Position numbers and translations under genes: made by a program. 64,000 nt of DNA from Pseudorhodoferax sp. Leaf267. GTDB lineage: Bacteria; Pseudomonadota; Gammaproteobacteria; Burkholderiales; Burkholderiaceae_C. Under the pieces are notes generated by a model that searched no databases, was not told the DNA's origin, and was given only the letters and a program-made list of their open reading frames with translations. The DNA is taken from positions 660,830-724,829 of the forward strand of contig NZ_LMMV01000012.1 of assembly GCF_001422405.1 (NCBI RefSeq). Reading direction: 5' to 3'. Below, piece by piece: positions 14,991 through 25,699 of this stretch (position 1 is the first letter of the stretch; every line of letters starts with the position of its first letter).

Positions 14991-17906
14991 ATGACCGCCA
15001 TCATTCCCCGCGCCACCTACCGTCTTCAACTGCACGAGGAATTCGATCTCGCCGCCGCGCAGGCCATCCTGCCCTATCTGCGCGACCTGGGCGTGAGCCA
15101 TGTGTACTGCTCGCCGATCACGCGCGCGCGACCCGGCAGCCGACATGGCTACGACGTGGCCGACCCGCGCGAGGTCAACCCCGAACTGGGCGGGCGCGAG
15201 GCCTTCGACCGCTTCGCCCAGGCCGCGCGGGCGCTGGGCCTGGGCCTGCTGCTGGACATCGTGCCCAACCACATGGGCGTGATCGGCGCCGACAACCCCT
15301 GGTGGTTCGACGTGCTGGAGCATGGCCAGGCCTCGGCCTATGCAGGCTTCTTCGACATCGACTGGACACCTTTCGACGCCGACCTGGCCGGCAAGCTGTT
15401 CCTGCCCGTGCTGGGCGAGCCCTATGGCGAAGTCCTGGAGCAGGGCCAGCTGCAGGTGCACTGGGAGGACGGCGGCCGCCTGGTGCTGCGCTACTTCGAC
15501 CACCGCTTCCCGCTGGACGGTGCGACCTGGGGCGTGGTGCTGCGCCTGGCCGCCGACCAGGCCGAAGATGCCGACACCGCCGAAGGACTGACGCGGCTGG
15601 CCGGACAGGCCGATGCGATGCCGGCGCGGGCCGATCTGGGCCCCGCCCGTGCGCGCGAACGCGCGCAGGCCGCCGAGCGCCTGCGCCAGTCTTTCAGCGA
15701 ACAGGTCGCCGCGCGCAAGGCCACGGCAGGCGCCGTGCAACGCGCCATCGAGCAACTCAACGCCGACACGGACCGCGACACGCTGCACCGGTTGCTGGAG
15801 GCACAGGCCTACCGCCTGGGCTTTTGGCGCGTGGCGGCCGACGAGATCAACTACCGCCGCTTTTTCGACATCAACGAGCTGGCGGCCCTGCGCATCGAGG
15901 ACGAGCAGGTCTTCGAGGCCACCCACGCCCTGGCGCTGGAGCTGACGGCCAGCGGCGTGGTCGACGGCCTGCGCATCGACCACCCCGACGGGCTGCGCGA
16001 CCCGGCCCAGTACTTCGCGCGTCTGCAGGACGGCCATGCGCGCCGCGTCGGCCAGCGGCGGCCGGGCGAGGCCGCAGCGCACGACGATGCGCTGCCGCTG
16101 TACGTCGTGGCCGAGAAGATCACCGCCGCCCATGCCGACCAGCCCGACGACTGGCGCCTGCACGGCACGACTGGCTACCGCTTCGGCGCGCTGCTGAACG
16201 GCCTGTTCGTCGACCGCACCCAGGCCGAGCGCATGGAGCGCGTGTGGCGCGGCTTCTCGGGCGTGACCGAGGCCTTCGACGACACGGTCTACGCCGCCAA
16301 GCGCGCCGTGGCCATGGGCGCGCTGGGCTCGGAGCTGACGGTGTTGACCACGCGGCTCAAGCGCATCGCGAGTGCCAACCGGCGCACGCGCGACTTCGGC
16401 TACAACACCTTGCGCGACGCGATCGCCGAGACCGCGGCCTGCATGCCCGTGTACCGCACCTACGTGGTGGACCGGGCCTCCGACGAGGACCGGCGTTTCG
16501 TGGACTGGGCCATCGCCCAGGCGCGCCAGCGCACCGCGATTGCCGACACCAGCGTGTTCGACTTCCTGCGCACCAACCTGCTGGGCGAGCCCGCGCCCGG
16601 CAGCGCGCCGGACGCGGCCTTGCCGGTGCTGCGCTTTGCCTGGCGCTTTCAGCAGTTCTGCGCGCCCGTGTCGGCCAAGGGCGTGGAGGACTGCAGCTTC
16701 TACCGCTACCTGCGCCTGGTGTCGCTGAACGAGGTGGGCGGCGACCCGGCCACGTTCGGCGTGACCGTGGCGGGCTTTCACGGCGCCAGCGCCGACCGCG
16801 CGGCGCGCTGGCCGCACACCATGCTCGCCACGTCCACGCACGACAACAAGCGCAGCGAGGACGTGCGCAACCGCATCGACGTGCTGTCCGAACTGCCCGC
16901 GCTGTGGCGCCTGGGGCTCAAGCGCTGGCACCAGCTCACGCGCTCGCTGCAGCGCGAGCTGCCCGAGGGGCCGGCGCCTTCGCGGGCCGACGAGTCGCTG
17001 CTCTACCAGACGCTGCTCGGCAGCCTGCCCACGGGCGAGCTGGACGAGGACCAGCTCGCCGAATACCGCGAGCGCATCGTGCAGTACATGACCAAGGCCG
17101 CGCGCGAGTCCAAGTCGCGCACCAGCTGGACGCGGCCCGACGCAGCCTACGAGGAGGCCTTGACCGGCTTCGTGCAGGGCGTGCTGGGCCGCCTGTCGCC
17201 CAACCCCGTGCTGGCCGACCTGCGCGCGCGCGCGGCCGAGATGGCCTGGTTCGGCGCGCTGAACAGCCTGGCGATGACGGTTATCAAGTACACCTCGCCC
17301 GGCGTGCCCGACATGTACCAGGGCAACGAGGTGATCGACCTGAGCCTGGTCGACCCCGACAACCGGCGCCCGGTCGACTACGGTGCGCGCGCGCGGCTGC
17401 TGGCCGAGCACCAGGCCCTGCTGGCCCAGCCCGTGGAGCACGACCGCCTGGCCGGCATGGCGCGCATGGCGGCCGACCCGGTGGACGGCCGGCTCAAGCT
17501 GTGGGCCACCTGGCGGCTGCTGGCGCTGCGCAGCGAAGACCCGGCGCTGTTCGACGATGGCAGCTACATCCCGCTCAAGACCACGGGCAGGGCCCGCGAC
17601 CACCTCGTGGCCTATGCACGGCGCACGCGCACCGGGCTGCTGATCGTGGTCGTCGGCCGCCTCTTCGCCCGGCTGCTCAAGCAGACCGACCGCCCGCCGG
17701 TCGGCGAAGCCTGCTGGGGCGATGCCAGCGTGGACCTGACGGCCGCGTTCAAGGGCTGGGAGGCCGGCGGCGGCGACATGCTGGCGCTGGACGTGCTGAG
17801 CCAGAGCCAGCGCCGCCTGGCCCGCGGCCCGCTGCGTGTGGCCGATGCGTTCCAGATCATGCCGGCCGCGGCGTTCTGGATCGACGGGCGGCTGCCCGCC
17901 TCATGA
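14991..17906 (+). CDS. treY: Malto-oligosyltrehalose synthase
   Basis: A 971-residue GH13 enzyme that isomerises the reducing end of a maltodextrin to a trehalose linkage. The N-terminus ATYRLQLHEEFDLAAA and the segment YCSPITRARPGSRHGYDV are typical. Asp330 (GLRIDHPDGL) and Glu375 (VVAEKI) are probable catalytic residues, and MLATSTHDNKRSEDVRNR is the conserved late motif. It is somewhat longer than many TreY proteins. The start at 14991 lies 41 bases after treZ. It is the last gene of the plus-strand run and overlaps the opposing acyltransferase end by six bases. Confidence 0.95.
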   Translation: MTAIIPRATYRLQLHEEFDLAAAQAILPYLRDLGVSHVYCSPITRARPGSRHGYDVADPREVNPELGGREAFDRFAQAARALGLGLLLDIVPNHMGVIGADNPWWFDVLEHGQASAYAGFFDIDWTPFDADLAGKLFLPVLGEPYGEVLEQGQLQVHWEDGGRLVLRYFDHRFPLDGATWGVVLRLAADQAEDADTAEGLTRLAGQADAMPARADLGPARARERAQAAERLRQSFSEQVAARKATAGAVQRAIEQLNADTDRDTLHRLLEAQAYRLGFWRVAADEINYRRFFDINELAALRIEDEQVFEATHALALELTASGVVDGLRIDHPDGLRDPAQYFARLQDGHARRVGQRRPGEAAAHDDALPLYVVAEKITAAHADQPDDWRLHGTTGYRFGALLNGLFVDRTQAERMERVWRGFSGVTEAFDDTVYAAKRAVAMGALGSELTVLTTRLKRIASANRRTRDFGYNTLRDAIAETAACMPVYRTYVVDRASDEDRRFVDWAIAQARQRTAIADTSVFDFLRTNLLGEPAPGSAPDAALPVLRFAWRFQQFCAPVSAKGVEDCSFYRYLRLVSLNEVGGDPATFGVTVAGFHGASADRAARWPHTMLATSTHDNKRSEDVRNRIDVLSELPALWRLGLKRWHQLTRSLQRELPEGPAPSRADESLLYQTLLGSLPTGELDEDQLAEYRERIVQYMTKAARESKSRTSWTRPDAAYEEALTGFVQGVLGRLSPNPVLADLRARAAEMAWFGALNSLAMTVIKYTSPGVPDMYQGNEVIDLSLVDPDNRRPVDYGARARLLAEHQALLAQPVEHDRLAGMARMAADPVDGRLKLWATWRLLALRSEDPALFDDGSYIPLKTTGRARDHLVAYARRTRTGLLIVVVGRLFARLLKQTDRPPVGEACWGDASVDLTAAFKGWEAGGGDMLALDVLSQSQRRLARGPLRVADAFQIMPAAAFWIDGRLPAS

Positions 17907-18998
17907 CGGCCGCGCCCGGCGTGCCGACAGCTTGAGCAGCAGCCGCTTGAGCGGCTGCTTTTGCCGCTCGGCCCAGTGGCCGGCCAGCAGCACCACCAGC
18001 AGCGGCCCCAGCACGATGATGAGGCGCTGCGCGTCCTGTGCCTGCAGACGGTGCGCCATGGCCGCGAAGAACTGCAGCAGCGGGTTGTGGAACAGGTACA
18101 GCGCGAACGTGAAGCCGGCCAGGTAGCGCACCGGCGATTCCAGCCAGGCCGGCACCGCCTGCCGCTCGCGCAGCACGCGTCGCGCGCCCACGAAATGCAA
18201 CGCCACCAGCGCGCCGACCAGGTACTTGCCGAGCAGGTGCTCCGACCAGCCCAGCGCTTCGTTGAGCCCGGGGCCGAACCAGTGCGCGGTCAGCGCGTCC
18301 AGCCACGCCTCGGCGTCCAGCAGGCGGTAGGCCAGGTAGGCCGCGAGCGTGGCCACGCACAGCACCAGCGCCGCGCCGGCCGTCAGGCGCTGGGCCAGCG
18401 GCGTGCGGTAGGCCCAGACGCCGGCCAGCCACACCGGCAGCAGCAGGGCGATCTTGGGCCCCATGACCAGCGCCACCAACGCCACCGCCAGCGCCCGCCT
18501 GCGGCCGGTCAGGTACGTGGCGACGCCGAACAGCAGGTAGTACCAGAACTCGTAGCCGACCGACCAATAGGGCGTGTTGGAGAACGGCTGGATGGAATAG
18601 AACCACAGCTCGTTCAGGAACAGCGCGCTGGCCAGCATGCGCGCCACGGGCTGGGAGTATTCGTACAGCGCGAACTCGTACAGGTGCGGCGCCAGCCGCA
18701 TGCCGATGCCATCGACGAGGGCGGTCAGCAGCAGCGCCGGGATGCAGATGGACCACAGCCGCGACAGGCGCGCGGCCGCGTAGTCCCTGAAATCGTGCTC
18801 GCTGCGTGTGGACACGTAGGCGATGACGAAGCCCGACAGCACGAAGAACAGCATCACCGCGTCGTTGCCGAAGATCGAGAAGCGCCACAGCACCGGCAGG
18901 CCACCCGTGAAACGGTGGAAGCTGGCATGCAGCACGAACACCGCCAGCGCTGCGAGAAAGCGCAGCAGGTCCAGGTACACCGACAACCCTCGGCTCAT
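17901..18998 (-). CDS. Acyltransferase 3 family membrane protein (OafA/OpgC-like)
   Basis: A 365-residue integral membrane acyltransferase with about ten hydrophobic segments. The N-terminus SVYLDLLRFLAALAVFVLHA carries the conserved helix with Arg and His used by this family to transfer acyl groups to sugars, and SVGYEFWYYLLFG holds the second conserved region. Such proteins O-acylate exported polysaccharides, lipids or glucans. The start ATG overlaps the stop of the diguanylate cyclase gene (ATGA), which fixes the start and implies co-translation. It is the last gene of the otsBA operon. The acceptor is unknown; a glucan, glycolipid or cell-surface sugar are all possible. Confidence 0.85.
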   Translation of the reverse strand: MSRGLSVYLDLLRFLAALAVFVLHASFHRFTGGLPVLWRFSIFGNDAVMLFFVLSGFVIAYVSTRSEHDFRDYAAARLSRLWSICIPALLLTALVDGIGMRLAPHLYEFALYEYSQPVARMLASALFLNELWFYSIQPFSNTPYWSVGYEFWYYLLFGVATYLTGRRRALAVALVALVMGPKIALLLPVWLAGVWAYRTPLAQRLTAGAALVLCVATLAAYLAYRLLDAEAWLDALTAHWFGPGLNEALGWSEHLLGKYLVGALVALHFVGARRVLRERQAVPAWLESPVRYLAGFTFALYLFHNPLLQFFAAMAHRLQAQDAQRLIIVLGPLLVVLLAGHWAERQKQPLKRLLLKLSARRARPS

Positions 18999-21022
18999 CG
19001 CAGCCCTGCGTCCGGTGCCACGGCGACGCGCGCGCGGCCCGCCTGCTTGGCCTGGTACAGCGCGGCGTCCGCCGCATGCACCAGCTCTTCGGGCATGCCT
19101 TCGGGGTGCGGCACCCGGCTGGCCACGCCGATGCTGACCGTCACCGCGGCGAACGGCGAGGCCGGGTGGGGCAGGGCGGCGGCGGCGATGGCGTCCTCGC
19201 AGCGCTGGGCCACGCGCGCGCCGGCCTGCGCGTCGGCGTCGGCTAGCAGCACGGCGAACTCCTCGCCGCCATAGCGCATCAGCCGCTCCACGGGCTGGCG
19301 CAGGCAGCCCGACAGGATCTGCGCCACCTGGCGCAGGCAGGCATCGCCCTCGGGATGGCCGAGCTGGTCGTTGTAGCGCTTGAAGTGGTCGATGTCGATC
19401 ATGAGAAGCGCCAGCGGCTGGCGCTGGCGCAGCCCGCGCGCCCACTCCACGGCCAGGGCCTGGTCGAACTGCCGGCGGTTGGCCACGCCGGTGAGGCCGT
19501 CGGTCAGCGACAGGGTTTCCAGCTGGGCGTTCAGCGTCTCCAGTGCGAGCTGCGACTGCTTGGTGGCGGAGATGTCCAGATGCGTGCCAACCACGCGGCG
19601 CGGCCGGCCGTGGGCATCGCGCTCCATCACCATGGCGTGGTCCAGCACCCAGATCCAGCGGCCGTCCCGGTGCCGGAAGCGGTGCTCGATGCGGTAGGCC
19701 GGCGTCTCGCCGCGCAGGTGCTCGCGCACCACGGCTTCCAGCGCGGGCTGGTCGTCCGGGTGCATCAGCTCGCGCCAGAACGCGGCCGGCAGCGGCTCAT
19801 GGCGCGGCTCGTAGCCCAGCATCTCCATCTCGCGCGCGTTCGGCGTGACGGTGTCGGTGGCCAGGTCCCACTCCCACAGGCCCAGGTCGGCGCCGCGCAG
19901 GCCGAACTCCAACCGGCGCGCGCTTTCGCGTTCGGCCTGGGCGGCGGCCTGTGCGGCGCGCTCGAGCAGGCGGCGCCGGTGCTGGTGCCAGAACAGCCAG
20001 GCCGCGCTGGTCGCCGTGCCCAGCGCGAGCAGCAGGGCCTCGAGCAGGGCCTCGGCGCGCCAGGGCTGCAGCACGTCGCTGGTGCGCCGGCTCACGCGCA
20101 CGACCAGTGCATTGTCCATGCGCAGGTGGGGCGGGGCGATGGTGCGCATGGCCATCAACCGGTGCTCGCCGGTGCCCACCAGCAGCCCGCGCTGCACGCT
20201 GCTGGGCTGGCGCGCGTCGACGTGCCGGCGGAACATGGAGCCGGGTTGGTTCAGGTTCAGGCCCGGCGTGGCGTCCTGCAGGGGCGCGCTGACGATGATG
20301 GTGCCATCGCCATGCACCATGGTCGCCCGGGCGTCCTGGGCGTAGACGGCCGAGCGCAGCACGGTCTCGAAGTAGTCCGGGTCCAGCGCGGCCACGACCA
20401 CGCCGGCAAATGCGTCGTCGGCATCGACGATGGCCCGCGCGAGCACGGTGGTGAAGTGGCCCGTGGCGGATTGGAAGGGCGGCGACAGGTACAAAGCCCG
20501 GGGGTCGATCGAGGCGCGGGCCGGGGCGATGAAGGCCCGCGTCTGGAAGCTGCTGCCGATGGCGTCGTCGCGGCTGCTGGCGCGCACGGCGCCACGTGCA
20601 TCGAACACCTGCAGCGCGTAGACGCCCGGCATGGCGTCGGCCAGCAGCTTGAGCCGGGCCGGCAACTGGTCGGCCCGGGCCTGCAGGCCGGCCTGGACCA
20701 GCTCGTCGCGCACGCCGGTCAGCGCATTGGCCACGCCTTCGAGCTGGCGCACCAGGTTGTGCTCGATGGCGAGCGTCTGGCCCTGCAGGCGTTCCAGATC
20801 CTGCGTGATCAGGCGTTCGCGCTGGCGCCGCAGGTCGTAGGCGGCATAACCCAGCACCGTCAGCCATACCAGGGCCAGCAGCGCCCATTCGCTGATCACG
20901 CGGCGGCGCGGCGCGCGGGGCGGTTCGGCAGGGGTGGCAGGATCGACGGTGAACCGCAATGGATGGGCCGGCGGTGGCATGTTGGTGAGGGCGGGCCGGC
21001 CAGCAGGCTGCGGCCCGTGCAT
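18995..21022 (-). CDS. Membrane-anchored sensor diguanylate cyclase (Cache-like, PAS, GGDEF)
   Basis: A 675-residue signalling protein predicted to make c-di-GMP. A membrane helix (about 45-60, ALLALVWLTVLGYAAY) is followed by a periplasmic sensor region of about 270 residues and a second helix (about 330-350). A PAS/PAC segment comes next (GLWEWDLATDT to GTHLDISATKQ) and then a GGDEF domain with DIDHFKRYND and an intact active site GGEEF at 585-589. The usual inhibitory RxxD site just before it reads QPVE, so product inhibition is probably lost. ATG at 21022 has a GGTAGG-like site. It lies 57 bases after otsA on the same strand. Confidence 0.9.
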   Translation of the reverse strand: MHGPQPAGRPALTNMPPPAHPLRFTVDPATPAEPPRAPRRRVISEWALLALVWLTVLGYAAYDLRRQRERLITQDLERLQGQTLAIEHNLVRQLEGVANALTGVRDELVQAGLQARADQLPARLKLLADAMPGVYALQVFDARGAVRASSRDDAIGSSFQTRAFIAPARASIDPRALYLSPPFQSATGHFTTVLARAIVDADDAFAGVVVAALDPDYFETVLRSAVYAQDARATMVHGDGTIIVSAPLQDATPGLNLNQPGSMFRRHVDARQPSSVQRGLLVGTGEHRLMAMRTIAPPHLRMDNALVVRVSRRTSDVLQPWRAEALLEALLLALGTATSAAWLFWHQHRRRLLERAAQAAAQAERESARRLEFGLRGADLGLWEWDLATDTVTPNAREMEMLGYEPRHEPLPAAFWRELMHPDDQPALEAVVREHLRGETPAYRIEHRFRHRDGRWIWVLDHAMVMERDAHGRPRRVVGTHLDISATKQSQLALETLNAQLETLSLTDGLTGVANRRQFDQALAVEWARGLRQRQPLALLMIDIDHFKRYNDQLGHPEGDACLRQVAQILSGCLRQPVERLMRYGGEEFAVLLADADAQAGARVAQRCEDAIAAAALPHPASPFAAVTVSIGVASRVPHPEGMPEELVHAADAALYQAKQAGRARVAVAPDAGLR

Positions 21023-21079
21023 CCTACCGTCCTGCCGCGTTGCCCCCGGCCCTGGGCGTGACGCCGCGGTGTAACTTTT

Positions 21080-22504
<1,425 letters not shown>

Positions 22505-22546
22505 GCGGTATTCCTTGTTGTTGGAGGTGGAAGGGAAGCGGGAGGC

Positions 22547-23296
22547 TCAGACAGGGTAGGCGGCGATCCAGTCCAGAAACGCGGCGCGCAGCACGCCAGG
22601 GCCGGCCACGCGGTGGTTGGCCAAGGTCGGGCCCTGGCCGACCTTGATGCCGGCCCCGCCCAGGTTCTGTACGACGGAGAAGCCGGGCTCGTCGGTCGTG
22701 TCGTCGCCCAGGAACACGGGCCTGCGCCCGGCGAATGGCGGCTCTTCCATGAACGAGGCAATGGCCAGGCCCTTGTTGGCTTGCGAGGACTTGGCCTCGA
22801 ACACCATCTTGCCGTGCAGCAGGCTCACGCCGGGCGATGCCGCCACGGCCTCCTCCATGGTCTGGCGGCACAGGGCCTCCAGATGCGGCGCCCTGCGGTA
22901 GTGCAGCGCCAGCGCACCGCGCTTGGGCTCCACGGCCAGCGCGGGCTGGTCTCGCAACAGCTTGGCGGCTGCGCGCTCCACGGTGTCCAGCGAGGGCGTG
23001 GGCAGCAGGACCAGATGGCCGTCCGCGGCGCGGCGCTCACTGCCGTGCACGCCGGCGGCCGGCATGTCCAGCGGATGCAGAAAGGTATCGAGCGCGCTCA
23101 CGGCCCGGCCCGAGACCACGGCGACGGCGCCGCCCAGCCGCTCGCGCAGCGCCGCCAGCATGGGGACCAGCTCGGGAGGGATCACGATCGCATCGGGCTC
23201 CGGCGCCAACTCGACCAGCGTGCCGTCGAAGTCCAGGAACAGTGCGCAGCCGGTGTCCAGCAGACCGTTGAGGTGAAAGTCAGGTGCCTGGGTCAT
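22547..23296 (-). CDS. otsB: Trehalose-6-phosphate phosphatase
   Basis: A 249-residue HAD phosphatase that releases trehalose from trehalose 6-phosphate. Motif I LFLDFDGTLVELAPEPDA holds the nucleophile and partner aspartates, and motif IV is FLGDDTTDE. The segments VVSGRAVSALD and GVHGSERR are OtsB-like. The ATG at 23296 overlaps the stop of the preceding ybhN-like gene (ATGA), which fixes the start; the longer open frame upstream is only the shadow of that gene. Confidence 0.95.
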   Translation of the reverse strand: MTQAPDFHLNGLLDTGCALFLDFDGTLVELAPEPDAIVIPPELVPMLAALRERLGGAVAVVSGRAVSALDTFLHPLDMPAAGVHGSERRAADGHLVLLPTPSLDTVERAAAKLLRDQPALAVEPKRGALALHYRRAPHLEALCRQTMEEAVAASPGVSLLHGKMVFEAKSSQANKGLAIASFMEEPPFAGRRPVFLGDDTTDEPGFSVVQNLGGAGIKVGQGPTLANHRVAGPGVLRAAFLDWIAAYPV

Positions 23297-24288
23297 GTGG
23301 CTTGGGCTTTTCCTTTGTGGCGGATCTCGAGAACCCCGAACGCCACCACGGCAATGGCCAGTGGCGCGAGGTAGTACAGCACACGATAGGCCAGCAGGGT
23401 GCCGATCAAGGTGGCTGGCGCAATTTGCGTGCCCAGCAGCGCCACGAACACGGCCTCCAACACGCCCAGGCCTGCCGGCACGTGGGTCACGACGCCGGCT
23501 ACGGCCGCCAGCAGCAGCACCGTCAGCACGGTCGGATAGGCCACCTGCTGCTGCAGCAGCACGTAGACGGCACCGGCCATCAGCGACCAGTTCAGGCACG
23601 ACATGGCCAGCTGCAGCAGCGCCATGCGGCCCGACGCCAGTGTGACGCGGTGCCCGCGAAAATGCAGGCTGCGCCGTTTGGAGAAGGCGCAGGCCAGCAC
23701 ATACCCAACGGCCACGAGGGCCAGCAGGGCGCCAGCGATTTGCAGCACCATGTCGCTGATGTCCCAGTCCGTGGGCAGCGGTAGCGGGAAGAGCAGGAAC
23801 GCCAGGCCGCCCAGCAAGGCATAGCCCAGCCAGTTGGTCAGCATGCTGAAGGCCATCACGCGCGTGATCGTCAGCTCGCCCAGGCCCAGGCGGCCATACA
23901 GCCGGTAACGCGAGGCCACGCCGCCGATCAGCGAGCCCATGTTGAGGTTGAACGCATAGCTGATGAAGGTCACCAGCATCACGGTGGGCGCAGGCAGCTT
24001 GTGGCCTGTGGCCTTGCGGCCCAGCAGGTCGAAGGTCGCATACAGCAGATGGCTGGCAAATGCCAGGCCGCCGGCCGCCAGCAGCACGCCCACCGGTAGG
24101 GCCAGCATGGTGGCGACGACTGCGTCCCAGTTCAGGGTGCGCGCCTGGTTGAATAGCAGCACGGCCAGCGCCGTAAAGAACGCCGCCCACAGGCCCTTGC
24201 GCAGCCAGGGCCACCACGGGCGCGCGGCAAGGCCCTTGGGCGCTGCCGGGGCAGGCGCCATCTCCTGCGGCAGCGCGGGGGCGCTCAC
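23293..24288 (-). CDS. YbhN-like integral membrane protein (LPG synthase TM-region family)
   Basis: A 331-residue membrane protein of the family that includes E. coli YbhN and the flippase part of lysylphosphatidylglycerol synthase; about eight hydrophobic segments are visible, with family patterns such as SYAFNLNMGSLIGGVASRYRLY and THVPAGLGVLEAVFVALL. The start is GTG at 24288, which overlaps the clsB stop (GTGA) and has AAGGGG upstream; an ATG nine codons later has a poorly spaced ribosome site. The clsB-ybhN pairing also occurs in E. coli. It may move or handle phospholipids, but the exact function is unknown. Confidence 0.85.
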   Translation of the reverse strand: MSAPALPQEMAPAPAAPKGLAARPWWPWLRKGLWAAFFTALAVLLFNQARTLNWDAVVATMLALPVGVLLAAGGLAFASHLLYATFDLLGRKATGHKLPAPTVMLVTFISYAFNLNMGSLIGGVASRYRLYGRLGLGELTITRVMAFSMLTNWLGYALLGGLAFLLFPLPLPTDWDISDMVLQIAGALLALVAVGYVLACAFSKRRSLHFRGHRVTLASGRMALLQLAMSCLNWSLMAGAVYVLLQQQVAYPTVLTVLLLAAVAGVVTHVPAGLGVLEAVFVALLGTQIAPATLIGTLLAYRVLYYLAPLAIAVVAFGVLEIRHKGKAQAT

Positions 24289-25541
24289 TGGGCTGCCCCT
24301 TGTGGCGGCGTGGGGCACATCGGCGTCAGCGTGTCGGCGCCGGCGCCGGCAGGCACCAGCTGCGGCACGTGGCGCGGCAGGCCTCCCAGCCAGGCCGGGT
24401 AGCGGCGCAGCAAGTGGAACACGAAGTAACTGCGCAGCAGCTGCAGCCGGGTCGGCTCGCCGATCGACTCGCGGTCGATCTGCTTGCAGGCGTGGTCGAC
24501 CAGGTGGTCCATCTTGGCACGCAAGGTCTGGTTGAACGCGCGGTCGTGGATCAGCACATTGGCCTCCAGGTTCAGCGCCAGGCTCAGCGGATCGAGGTTG
24601 CTCGACCCCACCGTGGCCCAGCGGTCGTCCACCAGGGCCACCTTGCCATGCAGCGGGCGCTCGCAATATTCGTAGACCTTCACGCCCGCGCGCACCAGGT
24701 GGTGGTAGAGCATCTGCGCGGCGATCTTGACGATGGGCATGTCGGGCTCGCCCTGCAGGATCAGTCGCACCTCGACACCGCGCTGCGCTGCGCGGCGCAG
24801 TTCGCGGATCAGCCGGTAGCCGGGGAAGAAGTAGGCATTGGCAATCGTCACGTGCTCGCGTGCGCTGCGGATGGCCAGGCGGTAGTAGCGCTCGATGTCG
24901 TTGGTGTGGCGCGTGTTGTCGCGCGTGACCAGCATGCACTGCGCGTCACCGGCCGGCGGCAGGGCCTTGGCGCGCTTGCGCATCAGCGGCCGGTGTCTGA
25001 ACCAGCGCTTGCCCTGCTGGTGGCGTAGGCCGTCGGCCAGCGCACCGTGGACGAAGCGGTGGATGTCGCCCACCACCGGCCCGCGGATCTGCACCGCGTA
25101 GTCCTGCTTGCCCTGCGGGCCGAAGTCGAGCAGGTGGTCGGCCGAGTAGTTGATGCCGCCGACAAAGGCCAGCTTGGCATCGACGACGACGATCTTGCGG
25201 TGCATGCGGCGCAGCATGTTGGTGCGCCACTTGAAAATGCGCAGCCCGGGGTCGAACACGTGCACGCGCACACCGGCACGGCACAGCGCGCCGATGTACT
25301 CTTCGGAAAGATCGGGCGAGCCGAAGCCGTCGATGGTCAAGTCGATCTGCACACCGCGCTTTGCGGCGGTGAGCAATGCCTCGTTTAACGCCAGGCCTAC
25401 CTTGTCCTCAAAGAGGATGAAGGTCTCGACGACGACCTCTTGCTCGGCCTGGGCGATGGCCTCAAACACGCGCGGGAAGAACTCCTCGCCGTTTTCCAGC
25501 AACTCCAGCTCGTTGCCTGCGGTCCAGCGTGCGTTGTTCAT
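24285..25541 (-). CDS. clsB: Cardiolipin synthase B-type phospholipase D protein
   Basis: A 418-residue protein with two HKD catalytic motifs: His114, Lys116, Asp121 (HRKIVVVDAK) and His298, Lys300, Asp305 (HGKVALVDDR), each followed by the expected Gly/Asn-rich segment (GGINYS, GSSNLDPLS). It lacks N-terminal membrane helices, which points to the ClsB class rather than ClsA. It would make cardiolipin from phosphatidylglycerol and another lipid at the inner membrane. It is the first gene of the minus-strand run continuing to ybhN, otsB, otsA, GGDEF and the acyltransferase. Confidence 0.9.
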   Translation of the reverse strand: MNNARWTAGNELELLENGEEFFPRVFEAIAQAEQEVVVETFILFEDKVGLALNEALLTAAKRGVQIDLTIDGFGSPDLSEEYIGALCRAGVRVHVFDPGLRIFKWRTNMLRRMHRKIVVVDAKLAFVGGINYSADHLLDFGPQGKQDYAVQIRGPVVGDIHRFVHGALADGLRHQQGKRWFRHRPLMRKRAKALPPAGDAQCMLVTRDNTRHTNDIERYYRLAIRSAREHVTIANAYFFPGYRLIRELRRAAQRGVEVRLILQGEPDMPIVKIAAQMLYHHLVRAGVKVYEYCERPLHGKVALVDDRWATVGSSNLDPLSLALNLEANVLIHDRAFNQTLRAKMDHLVDHACKQIDRESIGEPTRLQLLRSYFVFHLLRRYPAWLGGLPRHVPQLVPAGAGADTLTPMCPTPPQGAAQ

Positions 25542-25699
25542 GGTCTTGAGGGCTTCCTGGCGGGTGCTTTTTCGGGACAGACCGAAGGTAGCCCAGGCCT
25601 AGGGCCAACCCTGTAGGACAAGGGCGGACGCAGGTGTGTGGCGATGGCGCAACCGGCAGCGCTGCAGCGTCGAGCGCTGGCGCCGGCCCGTGCTGGAAC

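Noticed and set aside
14868-17603. Minus-strand open frame of about 900 codons opposite treY
   Set aside because: A GC-skew shadow; no conserved motif and treY is unambiguous.
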